Under the pieces are notes generated by a model that saw nothing but the letters and a program-made list of their open reading frames with translations, had not been told where the DNA came from and did no database searches. Positions 8,347-16,255 of a stretch of DNA of 64,000 nucleotides are shown piece after piece. The position numbers and the translations under genes are program-made. The number at the start of each line of letters is the position of its first letter. The stretch's first letter is position 1. Source of the stretch: Vreelandella halophila (GTDB lineage Bacteria; Pseudomonadota; Gammaproteobacteria; Pseudomonadales; Oleiphilaceae); assembly GCF_019903425.1 (NCBI RefSeq), contig NZ_JACHUZ010000013.1, positions 1,334,285 to 1,398,284 on the forward strand. Reading direction: 5' to 3'.

Positions 8347-8389
8347 TGTAAAAAACAGTAGAGGCTCGAAGGAACAAAGTTGACTGGAA

Positions 8390-8415
8390 AATCGTGGGCA
8401 ACCTCAATCGTGGGC
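8390..8415. repeat. Short tandem direct repeat at the cassette/qor junction
   Basis: AATCGTGGGC occurs at 8390-8399 and again at 8406-8415, a 16-bp period. The second copy is the first part of the qor fragment, so the duplication lies exactly on the boundary between cassette sequence and resident chromosome. Confidence 0.85.
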
Positions 8416-8613
8416 GTGTTCTGGGGCACCTTCACCAGGAAGGAGCCCAAGACGAACATGCAGAACATCATGGAGCTGCTGCAGCTCTATACCCAGGGGA
8501 AAATCCGGCCGCGTGTGAGCGAGGTGCATCCCTTTGAGGATTACGTGAAGGCCCTGAACGGGCTGAGTGAGCGCCGTGCGACCGGGAAAATCGTGCTGAA
8601 GGTGGCGGACTGA
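8407..8613 (+). pseudogene. Truncated qor 3' end, distal copy
   Basis: The segment SIVGVFWGTF to the stop TGA is identical in protein to the end of the intact qor from VGVFWGTF onward but lacks the first ~257 codons. It is joined to cassette DNA at about 8406. An open frame with a TTG at 8380 reads through the junction, but it has no catalytic or nucleotide-binding part and is not expected to work. G/C-ending codons and the TGA stop fit the surrounding chromosome, so this is probably the original resident 3' end, cut off when the cassette entered. The absence of any non-synonymous change means the event is recent or was a replacement between two functional alleles. Confidence 0.9.
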
Positions 8614-8643
8614 GCGTCTATGAGGATTAACTGACAGAGAAGC

Positions 8644-8690
8644 GAGACCAGGGTCAACTGTTAGAAGGAATCTAATGGTTGACCGGTCTC
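8644..8690. terminator. Strong hairpin downstream of the qor 3' end
   Basis: GAGACC-AG-GGTCAAC (8644-8658) pairs with GTTGACC-GGTCTC (8678-8690), with an inner TTAGA/TCTAA stem (8661-8665, 8671-8675). It starts 30 bp after the distal qor stop and is probably the original qor terminator, although no T-run follows. Confidence 0.55.
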
Positions 8691-8874
8691 CGTTCCTGCA
8701 TCTGGGAGCTTGCAGCTGACTGGTGCAAGTTGTTCAGTTGTAAAGGATAACTTGATAGCTGGACAGAGTGTCTGAAGGTAAGATATGGACCTGTTGCTTC
8801 AGTATTGTTCTGAACGTATCCTCTAGTTAATTACGAGCCCAACCGGATGGGCAATCTGATGAAAGGAGTCATCC

Positions 8875-9354
8875 ATGAGCGAAATCACGCTTTCCCTTCC
8901 CGATATACCGGATTCCAAGGTCGTTCTGAATGAGCGAGAGGCCCGAGAGGTGCTCGCATTCTTCTGGCCTTCCAAGAAACCCATTCTTCAGAATCGCGTC
9001 ATCACTCTGGAACTCCGACGATACGCACAGGCATTGCTTTTCGTGGCCGTTGACGGGTCCTATCTGATGGGATTTGTGGAAATTGCTTTCGATACGCTGT
9101 TCAGTCCCAAGCCGGGGACCTCAGTTAAAAAGTTGATCCGGAAAGTTGTTCTCAAATCAGCAAAGCACTGGTGGGAGCATGCAAACCAGGAAGATCTTGA
9201 GGATCCAACGGTCTATGAGACTATTCGCTCGGAAATCGCTCGCAAGCAGAAATCGGTTTTTGAACTGAGGCTTAATGGATATACCCGGGTTCCACTACAA
9301 AAGAGACGGATTGTCCTGAGTGGAGTTGAGCCGGGGACGCTTGCCTGGACCTGA
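8875..9354 (+). CDS. Hypothetical protein, 159 aa
   Basis: I do not recognise this protein. AAAGGAG precedes the ATG by 7 bases, which supports it as a real gene. It has no signal peptide or membrane segment, and is mixed alpha/beta in look, with a basic helical centre (VKKLIRKVVLKSAKHWWEHA) and an acidic stretch after it. The stop is 8 bp before the ankyrin gene, so the two probably form an operon. Composition is less GC-rich than the atu genes, suggesting accessory DNA. Its position immediately beside the DRT3 cassette could be coincidence. Confidence 0.75.
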   Translation: MSEITLSLPDIPDSKVVLNEREAREVLAFFWPSKKPILQNRVITLELRRYAQALLFVAVDGSYLMGFVEIAFDTLFSPKPGTSVKKLIRKVVLKSAKHWWEHANQEDLEDPTVYETIRSEIARKQKSVFELRLNGYTRVPLQKRRIVLSGVEPGTLAWT

Positions 9355-9362
9355 GGTGTGAT

Positions 9363-9938
9363 ATGAGAAAGCTGCTTAAGGCTACAGGGATCAGCCTGAT
9401 TCTCCTTGTCGGTGGCGTTGCCGGTGCGAGGGGGTACTATTTTGCTACCACGCCCACTTTTCAGATGATTGCTGTTTATATGGATCCTGATTATGGGCCG
9501 TCAGCGTTCACGTGGGGGGCGGAAAAGGCCTTCTATATCTTTCATCCTGAGGAGGCGGACGTCGAACAACTGAACAAGGAGGCGGGCGCTCAGTATGTAG
9601 TGGATGTATTCAGTGCGGAAGAAGCGAGGCCCATTCTGGAACATCTCCTTGAGCATGGTCTGGATATCAACAGTGTTGAGACAGTCACCGGTAAGGGGCT
9701 GACAGCGCTGCATGCGGCTGCGCTAAGCAATAACCGCTCGGGAGTGGAGCTGCTTTTGGAGTATGGAGCTGACCCCCAATTGACGGACAACGAGGGGCGA
9801 ACTGCTCTGGAGCTTGCTCAGGCCAGTGATGAAGCCCGGCCCGAGATGGACTATGGTCCTGTCATCGAGCTCCTGGAGAAGGCGACGGTAGCCAACGACA
9901 GTGCTCAGGAACCATCCCAACAGGCTCGCTCGGGTTGA
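9363..9938 (+). CDS. Membrane-anchored ankyrin-repeat protein
   Basis: A 191-aa protein with an N-terminal hydrophobic segment (residues 5-22, LLKATGISLILLVGGVAG) that could be a signal peptide or anchor, so the rest is probably periplasmic. Two ankyrin-type repeats lie at roughly residues 95-160: DINSVETVTGKGLTALHAAA then ADPQLTDNEGRTALELA. Ankyrin repeats mediate protein contacts; no enzyme domain is visible. It starts 8 bp behind the 159-aa gene and is convergent with the amidase gene, whose stop is at 9950. Partner unknown. Confidence 0.82.
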   Translation: MRKLLKATGISLILLVGGVAGARGYYFATTPTFQMIAVYMDPDYGPSAFTWGAEKAFYIFHPEEADVEQLNKEAGAQYVVDVFSAEEARPILEHLLEHGLDINSVETVTGKGLTALHAAALSNNRSGVELLLEYGADPQLTDNEGRTALELAQASDEARPEMDYGPVIELLEKATVANDSAQEPSQQARSG

Positions 9939-9949
9939 GCGTTCCCTAT

Positions 9950-11350
9950 TCAGAAGCGGCTCTGTTCACTTTCCAGTTCATACCCCAACTCCAGAAGCAA
10001 CCGCTCCTGCCCGTGCCCGGCGGCCAGATGGACGCCGATGGGCAGGCCGGCTTCGGTCCAGCCCATGGGCATGGACAGCGCCGGGCCGCCGGCGGTGTTG
10101 CAGAAGGGCGTGAAGTTCACGTAGGCGGAGAGGCGCTCCATCAGGGTGTCGTAGGGAACATCCGGGTGCAGCCAGCCGAGCTCCGGCGTGGTGTGGCCGA
10201 GTACCGGTGAGAGCAGGATGTCGTAGTCCTCGAAAAAGCGCGCGTACTGTTTCCGGGTGCGCTTGAGCCGCGTGATGATGGCCGGAAGGCGGTGCATGTT
10301 GCGGCGGAAGCGCTGGTAGAGCCCCCGGCTCAGTCCGTCCACCTGCTCCGGATCAAATCCCTTGCCGAAGGCGAATCGGCCGCCGCTGGTGGCCAGGAAC
10401 GACAGCATGCCCCAGTAGTGCTTGAAATCTTCCGGAAAGGACGGGTCCACCGGCGGGGCGACAGGCTCAATCCGGTGGCCGTTGCGTTCCAGCTGGTGGG
10501 CGGTGTCCTCCACGGCGCGCCGGGTGGCGTCATCCGTTGCGGTGCCGTTGATGGAATCCATCATCAGGGCCACGCGGTAGCGCTGATTGCCGGGACCCTG
10601 GACATGGCCGATGGGCGGAAGCTTGCGGCTGCGGTGAACGCGCTCCATCTCCGAATGGAAGAGGGCGGTATCGCGAACGGTGCGGGTCACCACGCCTTCG
10701 CTCATAACGTTGATGGGCAGGGGGCGTGCACTCTCGGCCACGGCGTGCCGGCCACGCGTTGGCTTGAGCCCGACCAGGCCGCAGCAGGCAGCCGGGATGC
10801 GGATGGAACCACCGCCGTCGTTGGCATGGGCCATGGGCACGGCACCGGCCGCGACCATGGCCGCGGAGCCGCCCGAGGACCCCCCGGTGGAATACCCCGG
10901 GTTCCAGGGGTTGCGGGTGGGGTCGTCGTGGGCCGGCTCGGTGGTGGCGTTGAAACCGAACTCCGGCAGGGCGGTCTTGCCGAGCAGGGTCAGGCCCGTA
11001 ATCATGAATTCACGCGCGTACGCCCCATCGTGTTTGGCCGGATGGGGCTGGATGGCAGCGGAACCATGCCGGCTGGGCAGCCCCTTCAGGTCGGTGTTGT
11101 CCTTGAGCAGGGACGGAATACCGGCCAGCCCCCGATTGCTTCCCCGTGCATCCCGGCGGGGCTCGTTGAAACACTCCACCACCAGCGAGTTGAGCTGGGG
11201 GTCGAGCTGGCGCAACCGTTCAATGGCGGCCTGTTGAAGGTCCTGTTCCGAGACGTCTCCCCGGTGGAGTCGTTCCCGGAGTGCGACGGCGTCGTCGTTG
11301 CCCAGGGCGTCATCCTGGAAGGCATGGATCTGTGGCTTGTCGTCGGCCAT
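9950..11350 (-). CDS. Amidase-signature family amidase, last gene of the atu operon
   Basis: A 466-aa amidase-signature enzyme that would hydrolyse an amide bond. The Ser-cisSer-Lys triad can be located: Lys83 in SLLKDN, Ser158 in GGSSGGSAA and nucleophile Ser182 in DGGGSIRIPA. I chose the ATG at 11350, preceded by GGGAG, rather than the longer frame to 11470, because it lies 13 bp after the atuH stop and begins a normal family N-terminus. The tight spacing puts it in the atu operon, yet the Pseudomonas atu cluster has no amidase that I know of. It lacks GatB/GatC partners here, so a transamidosome role is unlikely. Substrate unknown. Confidence 0.88.
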   Translation of the reverse strand: MADDKPQIHAFQDDALGNDDAVALRERLHRGDVSEQDLQQAAIERLRQLDPQLNSLVVECFNEPRRDARGSNRGLAGIPSLLKDNTDLKGLPSRHGSAAIQPHPAKHDGAYAREFMITGLTLLGKTALPEFGFNATTEPAHDDPTRNPWNPGYSTGGSSGGSAAMVAAGAVPMAHANDGGGSIRIPAACCGLVGLKPTRGRHAVAESARPLPINVMSEGVVTRTVRDTALFHSEMERVHRSRKLPPIGHVQGPGNQRYRVALMMDSINGTATDDATRRAVEDTAHQLERNGHRIEPVAPPVDPSFPEDFKHYWGMLSFLATSGGRFAFGKGFDPEQVDGLSRGLYQRFRRNMHRLPAIITRLKRTRKQYARFFEDYDILLSPVLGHTTPELGWLHPDVPYDTLMERLSAYVNFTPFCNTAGGPALSMPMGWTEAGLPIGVHLAAGHGQERLLLELGYELESEQSRF

Positions 11351-11363
11351 GAGGAAGGGCTCC

Positions 11364-13187
11364 CTAGAATGAAATCTCACCACGGTCGATGGCGGTAACG
11401 GTGTCGTCATCCAGCGCCTGGTAGCCATTACCGCCCTGCAGGAGTGCGAAGACCCAGTCCCCTTTGTCACCGGGGTGCCATGCCTGCTTCTGCAGGTCGG
11501 TCTTCTTGTACTTGAAGGTGCCGGTGGTCTCGATGGCCTCGGTCAGGCGCAGGAAGATCGGCACGGCGTAGGGCGGCAGGTTGTCCTTCAGGTACCGGTG
11601 CAGGGCGGTCAGCTCAGGGTTCTGCTCGCGTGGCACCAGGGTGGCCATGCCGGCCTTGCCGTCGTGGCCGGGAATCTCCACGCCGTAGACGACGATGTCC
11701 TCGAAACCGCCGAAGCCGTCAATGATGTTCTCGACCTCGTTGGTTGAGACGTTTTCGCCCTTCCAGCGGAACGTATCGCCCATGCGGTCGACGAACTGAA
11801 GGTGCCGCCAGCCGATGTCGCGCATCATGTCGCCGGTGTTGAACCAGGCGTCGCCCTGCTTGAAGGCGTCCCGGATGATGGACTTCTCGGTATCCTCCTT
11901 GCGGGTATAGCCCTCGAAGTTCCACTTCTGGGTGATCTCGCCGATCAGGAGACCGGGATCCCCTTTGGGCACTTCCTGCAGGCGGCCATTGCCGTTGCGG
12001 ATGGGTTCCTTGGTGCCTTCCTTGACCTTCACCAGCTTGTAGGGCGCGGTGGACATGCCTACCGTGCAGTCGAGGTTGAAGACGTTGGTGAAGCCGATAT
12101 TGCCCTCGCTGGAGGCGTAGAACTCGGCCACCTGCTCGATCCCGAAGCGTTCCTTGAACTCATGCCAGATCGAGGGCCGTAGGCCGTTGCCGATCATCTT
12201 GCGCAGCGGGTGGTTGCGGTCCTGGGAGGTGGCCGGCTGGTTCAGCAGGTAGCGGCAGAGTTCGCCCACGTAGCCGAAAGTGGTGGCCCCGTAGTAGCGC
12301 ACGTCCTCCCAGAAGCGGCTGGCGCTGAAGCGGCGCTTCATCACCAGCGAGGACGCACCGGAGAGCACGGAGCCCCAGCACACCAGCAGTGCCGTGCCGT
12401 GGTAGAAGGGCAGGCTGCAGTAGAGCACGTCCTCCGGCGTCATGTTCAGCGCCATGAGCCCGAAGCTGCCGCTGGCCTTGAAGAACTTGCGGTGGCTGCT
12501 GGGCGCGGCCTTGGGCAGGCCGGTGGTGCCGGAGGTGTAGATGTAGACGGCGTTGTCCCCGAGCCGGGGTGGGTCCTTGGGGGCCGGATCCAGTGTGTCG
12601 ACGGTGCTGATGGCTTCTGCGACGTTGGTGTAACCCTCGGGCGCCTCGCCGACGTCGCTGCGGGTGTCCCGGTCCGCGAGGTACAGCAGGGTATCGTTAC
12701 CCTCGGGGGTCACGCGCTCGCGCACGGCCTCGAAGGTGTCCAGAAGTTCCTCGCCCACCACGATCTTTTGTGGCTCGACCAGGCCGATGCTGTGAACGAG
12801 CACGTCGCCTTTCTGGGAGGTATTGAGCATGGCGCAGGCAATGCCCATCTTCCCGGCGCCGGTGACGATGGCCAGCAGTTCGGGGCGGTTCTCCAGCAGA
12901 ACGGCGACGGTATCGCCCCGCTTCAGGCCCTGGCTGCGGAACCAGTGGGCGTACTGGTTGGCCCATTGGTTGAACTGGTGCCAGGTGAGGGTCTGCTCGC
13001 CGTAGTGGATGGCCGGATTCTCGCTGTGGCGGCGTGCGTTGCGTTCGACGAAGGTGCCGATGCTCTGGGCCTTTTCGTCGTCGCTCATTGAATAGTAGTA
13101 GAGGCCCCGGGCCATGTAGGGAGCCTTGCGGATGAGGCCGGGGACTTTGCGGATGACGTCGGTGGCTCGGATCTGATCCGTGGTCAT
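11364..13187 (-). CDS. atuH: AtuH: acyl-CoA synthetase (FATP/very-long-chain type)
   Basis: A 607-aa AMP-forming acyl-CoA ligase. The ATP-binding P-loop is YTSGTTGLPKA, and the C-terminal blocks NTGDMM, GRHLQFVDRMGDTFRWKGENVST-type (read here as DRMGDTFRWKGEN) place it in the FATP/very-long-chain branch. It would activate citronellate/geranylate or related acids to CoA esters for the pathway encoded upstream. AAGGAG precedes the ATG at 13187. It is separated from atuG by a hairpin element in a 236-bp gap, so its expression may be partly uncoupled from the rest. Order and family match atuH of Pseudomonas. Confidence 0.88.
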   Translation of the reverse strand: MTTDQIRATDVIRKVPGLIRKAPYMARGLYYYSMSDDEKAQSIGTFVERNARRHSENPAIHYGEQTLTWHQFNQWANQYAHWFRSQGLKRGDTVAVLLENRPELLAIVTGAGKMGIACAMLNTSQKGDVLVHSIGLVEPQKIVVGEELLDTFEAVRERVTPEGNDTLLYLADRDTRSDVGEAPEGYTNVAEAISTVDTLDPAPKDPPRLGDNAVYIYTSGTTGLPKAAPSSHRKFFKASGSFGLMALNMTPEDVLYCSLPFYHGTALLVCWGSVLSGASSLVMKRRFSASRFWEDVRYYGATTFGYVGELCRYLLNQPATSQDRNHPLRKMIGNGLRPSIWHEFKERFGIEQVAEFYASSEGNIGFTNVFNLDCTVGMSTAPYKLVKVKEGTKEPIRNGNGRLQEVPKGDPGLLIGEITQKWNFEGYTRKEDTEKSIIRDAFKQGDAWFNTGDMMRDIGWRHLQFVDRMGDTFRWKGENVSTNEVENIIDGFGGFEDIVVYGVEIPGHDGKAGMATLVPREQNPELTALHRYLKDNLPPYAVPIFLRLTEAIETTGTFKYKKTDLQKQAWHPGDKGDWVFALLQGGNGYQALDDDTVTAIDRGEISF

Positions 13188-13213
13188 GGGACTCCTTGTT
13201 GTGCTCGTTGCAT

Positions 13214-13404
13214 GAGGGGGAGCGGGGCGCCCTTCACGGGAAACGCTGTAAATACTTTTCAGTTGCGCAGTCCTGCTTCACTGAAAAGTCCTGGGTTTAC
13301 ATCCGTGTAAACCCGTTTGCGCTTAAGCGCGCAAACCCCTTTACGCTGCTCTTCCGCCATCCCTGGCTCCAGAGCTTCCCGTGAAGGGTGCCCCGCTCCC
13401 CCTC
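13214..13404. repeat. Hairpin element 2 (subfamily A, long form)
   Basis: A 191-bp element between atuG and atuH. Arms 13214-13241 and 13377-13404 pair over 28 bp with a single G.T wobble. The arm sequence differs from element 1 (GCGCCCTT against GAGCGCTT), but pairing is maintained. The three inner hairpins (ACTTTTCAGT, GGGTTTACA, GTTTGCGC stems) are the same as in element 1, and CTTCCGCCATCCCTGGCTCC replaces CTTCCGCCATCCATGGCTCC. Confidence 0.9.
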
Positions 13405-13423
13405 TTCAAGCGCCTAGGGGATT

Positions 13424-14257
13424 TCAATCGTCAAGGAAAAAGTCCTTCATCAGCTCCGGCCCGTTCGGGTCATAGCGGTAGTGCTCCAGATCGCTCACAC
13501 CCTCTTCCGCCAACACATCGTCATCGATCAGGCACTGCCCGGTCGTGCGCGAGGGCGGGCGCTGGAGGATGGCTGCCGCCGCATCGCCCATGATCTCGGG
13601 CTTACGGCCTTTCGCCATCATGTCCGGACCACCCACCTCGAACTCGATTGCCGCGGTGGCGATCAGCGTCCGGGGCCAGAGGGCGTTTACCGCCACGGGC
13701 AGTTTCCGGAACTCTTCCGCCATGCCGATGGTCAGCATGGACATGCCGTACTTGCTCACCGTGTAGGGCGCGTTACTGGCGAACCACTTCGGGTTCAGGC
13801 TGATGGGTGGCGACAGGTTCAGGATGTGGCCGTGGTCGGATTCACGCAGCCAGGGCAGGGCGGCCTGGGAGCACACGAAGACCGCGCGGGCGTTGATGGA
13901 CTGCATCAGGTCGTAGCGCTTGACCGGCAGGCCCGCCACGCCCTGAAGGCGGATGGCGCCGGCGTTATTGACCAGGCAGTCGATGCCGCCGAAGTGGTCG
14001 GCGGCCTTCTGCATGACTTCGGCGACCTGGTTCTCATCCTGTACATCCAGTTTCAGCGCCAGTGCCTTGCTGCCTGCCTCTTCCACTTCCTGAGCGACCG
14101 TGTGGATGGTGCCGGGCAGCTTGGGATGCGGTTCATCGGACTTCGCCGCGATGACGATGTTGGCGCCCTGCTGGGCACAAGCGAGGGCAATGGCCCGGCC
14201 GATGCCGCGGCTGCCGCCGGTGATAAGGACCGTTTTTCCGTTCAGGTTACTCGTCAT
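13424..14257 (-). CDS. atuG: AtuG: short-chain dehydrogenase (HSDL2-like)
   Basis: A 277-aa SDR with the dinucleotide motif TGGSRGIG, NNAG, and catalytic YTVSK (Tyr and Lys both present). It resembles the HSDL2-type SDRs that carry an extended C-terminus. In the terpene pathway it would oxidise a hydroxyacyl or alcohol intermediate; the exact step of AtuG is not established. GGAGAG precedes the ATG at 14257, which overlaps the atuF stop by 11 bp, so the two are translationally linked. It ends 20 bp before hairpin element 2. Confidence 0.88.
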   Translation of the reverse strand: MTSNLNGKTVLITGGSRGIGRAIALACAQQGANIVIAAKSDEPHPKLPGTIHTVAQEVEEAGSKALALKLDVQDENQVAEVMQKAADHFGGIDCLVNNAGAIRLQGVAGLPVKRYDLMQSINARAVFVCSQAALPWLRESDHGHILNLSPPISLNPKWFASNAPYTVSKYGMSMLTIGMAEEFRKLPVAVNALWPRTLIATAAIEFEVGGPDMMAKGRKPEIMGDAAAAILQRPPSRTTGQCLIDDDVLAEEGVSDLEHYRYDPNGPELMKDFFLDD

Positions 14258-16238
14258 TGTTGCTCTCCGCTTCGCGTGAGGCGTCGGCCGTGACGGTCAT
14301 CAGGATCTGGCGGGTGCGCACCTGGTCGCCGGTGCTGACCCGGACCCCGGTGATCTCACCGTCGCGATCGGCCCTGAGTGGGTGTTCCATCTTCATTGCT
14401 TCCAGTACCGCCAGCGTCTGGCCGGCCTGGACCCGGTCACCCTCGGTCACGCTCACTTCAACGACCGCGCCATCCATGGTGGCGCGTACCTCGCCGCTGC
14501 CCTGTTCGTCGGCCCGCCGGGCCGGAGCGTGGGTCGCGTCCTCGAACTGCAGGGCGCGACCCTTGGCGTGACAATATAGGGTTGATCCGACAATCTGATA
14601 TTGGCTTTTCTGACGCACACCGTCGAGGGTGACGACCAACTCATTCGCGTCCAGGTGCGCCACCCGGAGCTCATGGCGGGTTTCTCCGACCCATGCCTCG
14701 ATATGAGCCCGCTGGTCGATAAGCCGGACCCATTGCTGGTGTCCGCTGCCCGCCAGCAGTATCGGGCAGGCGCTGGGCAGGCTGTTGCTCCAGCCCGCGC
14801 GGTCCCCATGGGTTCCGCCGGTGCCCGTGCGGTATAGGATGAGTGCCGCCAGCGCCTGCTCGGCTGTTGTGGGCTCAAGCGGGGACAGGCTGGGATCGCC
14901 CTGGAACTCCGTATCCAGAAAGGCCGTGGTCGCGTCGCCGGCGGCGAAGGTTTCATGGCCCAGGATGCGGGACAGGAACCAGGCGTTGTGGGTTACGCCC
15001 AGCAGGACCGTGTCCTCGAGCGACCGGATCAGCCGGCGCCGGGCGCTGTCGCGGTCCGGGCCGCGTGCCACGACCTTGGCGATCATGGGGTCGTAGTGCG
15101 GCGTGACCGCATTGCCCTCAAGAATGCCATCGTCCACCCGGATGCCGTCACCCAGCGCTGGGCGCCAGCGGTAAAGAGGGCCGGTCTGCGGCATGTACCC
15201 CTGGGCCGGGTCCTCTGCGTAGAGGCGCACCTCGATGGCGTGCCCACGAATGCGTACCTCCTCCTGCACCAGCGGCAACGGTTCCCCCTGGGCAATCCGG
15301 AGCTGCAACTCAACCAGGTCCAGCCCGGTGACTTCCTCCGTGACCGGGTGCTCCACCTGGAGCCGCGTGTTCATTTCGAGGAAGTAGAAGTTGCGCGATT
15401 CATCGACGATGAACTCAACGGTACCTGCGCCCACATAGCCACAGGCCTGCGCGGCCTTCACCGCCGCCTCACCCATGGCCTGACGCATGGTTTCATCCAC
15501 GAAGGGCGAGGGCGCCTCCTCCACCACCTTCTGGTGCCGGCGCTGCACCGAACAGTCCCGCTCCCCCAGATGGATGGCATTGCCCTGCTGGTCCGCAAAC
15601 ACCTGGATTTCGATGTGTCGGGGCCGGACAATCGCCTTCTCCAGGATCAGCTCCCCGTCCCCGAAGGCCGACTCCGCCTCCGACTGTGCCCGCGCAAGCT
15701 CATCCGCCAGCGCCGAGGGCTCATGCACCAACCGCATCCCACGCCCACCACCACCGGCGGACGCCTTGATCATCACCGGATACCCGATCTCCTCGGCGGC
15801 CTTCTGCCAGGGTGACGGATCCGTCTCCGCACTCTGGAACCCCGGCACCGTCGGCACCCCCGCCTCGGCCATGGCCTCCTTCGACCGCCGCTTACTGCCC
15901 ATCAGCTCCATGGCGTGCGCCGGCGGCCCGATGAAGGTAATGCCGTTCTCCGCGCAGGCCGATACGAACGCCGCATTCTCCGACAGAAACCCATACCCCG
16001 GATGCACCGCCTCCGCCCCGGTCAGCCGTGCCGCCTCCAGGATGGCCTCAATGTTCAGGTAGGACTCCCCGGCCGGCGCCGGCCCCAGCCGAACCGCCTC
16101 ATCCGCCGCCCGGACATGCGGCGCCTCCTGGTCCGCATCACTGAACACCGCCACCGTCCGATACCCCAGGGCCTGGGCCGTCCGGTTCACACGCACCGCG
16201 ATCTCGCCGCGATTGGCAATCAGAATCTTGTTGAACAT
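14247..16238 (-). CDS. atuF: AtuF: geranyl-CoA carboxylase biotin-containing alpha subunit
   Basis: A 663-aa subunit with an N-terminal biotin carboxylase domain (KILIANRGEIAVRV, the ATP-grasp loop KASAGGGGRGMR, HPVTEEVTGLDLVE) and a C-terminal biotinyl domain with the acceptor lysine in EAMKMEHP. It carboxylates biotin for transfer to geranyl-CoA by AtuC. The ATG at 16238 is preferred; a TTG two codons earlier is also possible. It starts 17 bp after the atuE stop. By sequence alone it could be the methylcrotonyl-CoA carboxylase subunit LiuD, but atuA and the gene order argue for geranyl-CoA carboxylase. Confidence 0.9.
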   Translation of the reverse strand: MFNKILIANRGEIAVRVNRTAQALGYRTVAVFSDADQEAPHVRAADEAVRLGPAPAGESYLNIEAILEAARLTGAEAVHPGYGFLSENAAFVSACAENGITFIGPPAHAMELMGSKRRSKEAMAEAGVPTVPGFQSAETDPSPWQKAAEEIGYPVMIKASAGGGGRGMRLVHEPSALADELARAQSEAESAFGDGELILEKAIVRPRHIEIQVFADQQGNAIHLGERDCSVQRRHQKVVEEAPSPFVDETMRQAMGEAAVKAAQACGYVGAGTVEFIVDESRNFYFLEMNTRLQVEHPVTEEVTGLDLVELQLRIAQGEPLPLVQEEVRIRGHAIEVRLYAEDPAQGYMPQTGPLYRWRPALGDGIRVDDGILEGNAVTPHYDPMIAKVVARGPDRDSARRRLIRSLEDTVLLGVTHNAWFLSRILGHETFAAGDATTAFLDTEFQGDPSLSPLEPTTAEQALAALILYRTGTGGTHGDRAGWSNSLPSACPILLAGSGHQQWVRLIDQRAHIEAWVGETRHELRVAHLDANELVVTLDGVRQKSQYQIVGSTLYCHAKGRALQFEDATHAPARRADEQGSGEVRATMDGAVVEVSVTEGDRVQAGQTLAVLEAMKMEHPLRADRDGEITGVRVSTGDQVRTRQILMTVTADASREAESNNDE

Positions 16239-16255
16239 CGACAAGCCCCCATTCC

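Noticed and set aside
4701-8406. Cassette as an IS or transposon
   Set aside because: No transposase or integrase frame, and no terminal inverted repeats at the two borders. The flanking repeat is a captured gene end of ~200 bp, too long and too divergent for a target-site duplication.
8380-8613. Distal qor copy as a functional 77-aa gene
   Set aside because: It lacks the substrate- and NADPH-binding parts, starts from TTG in cassette-derived sequence and only repeats the last 67 codons of qor.
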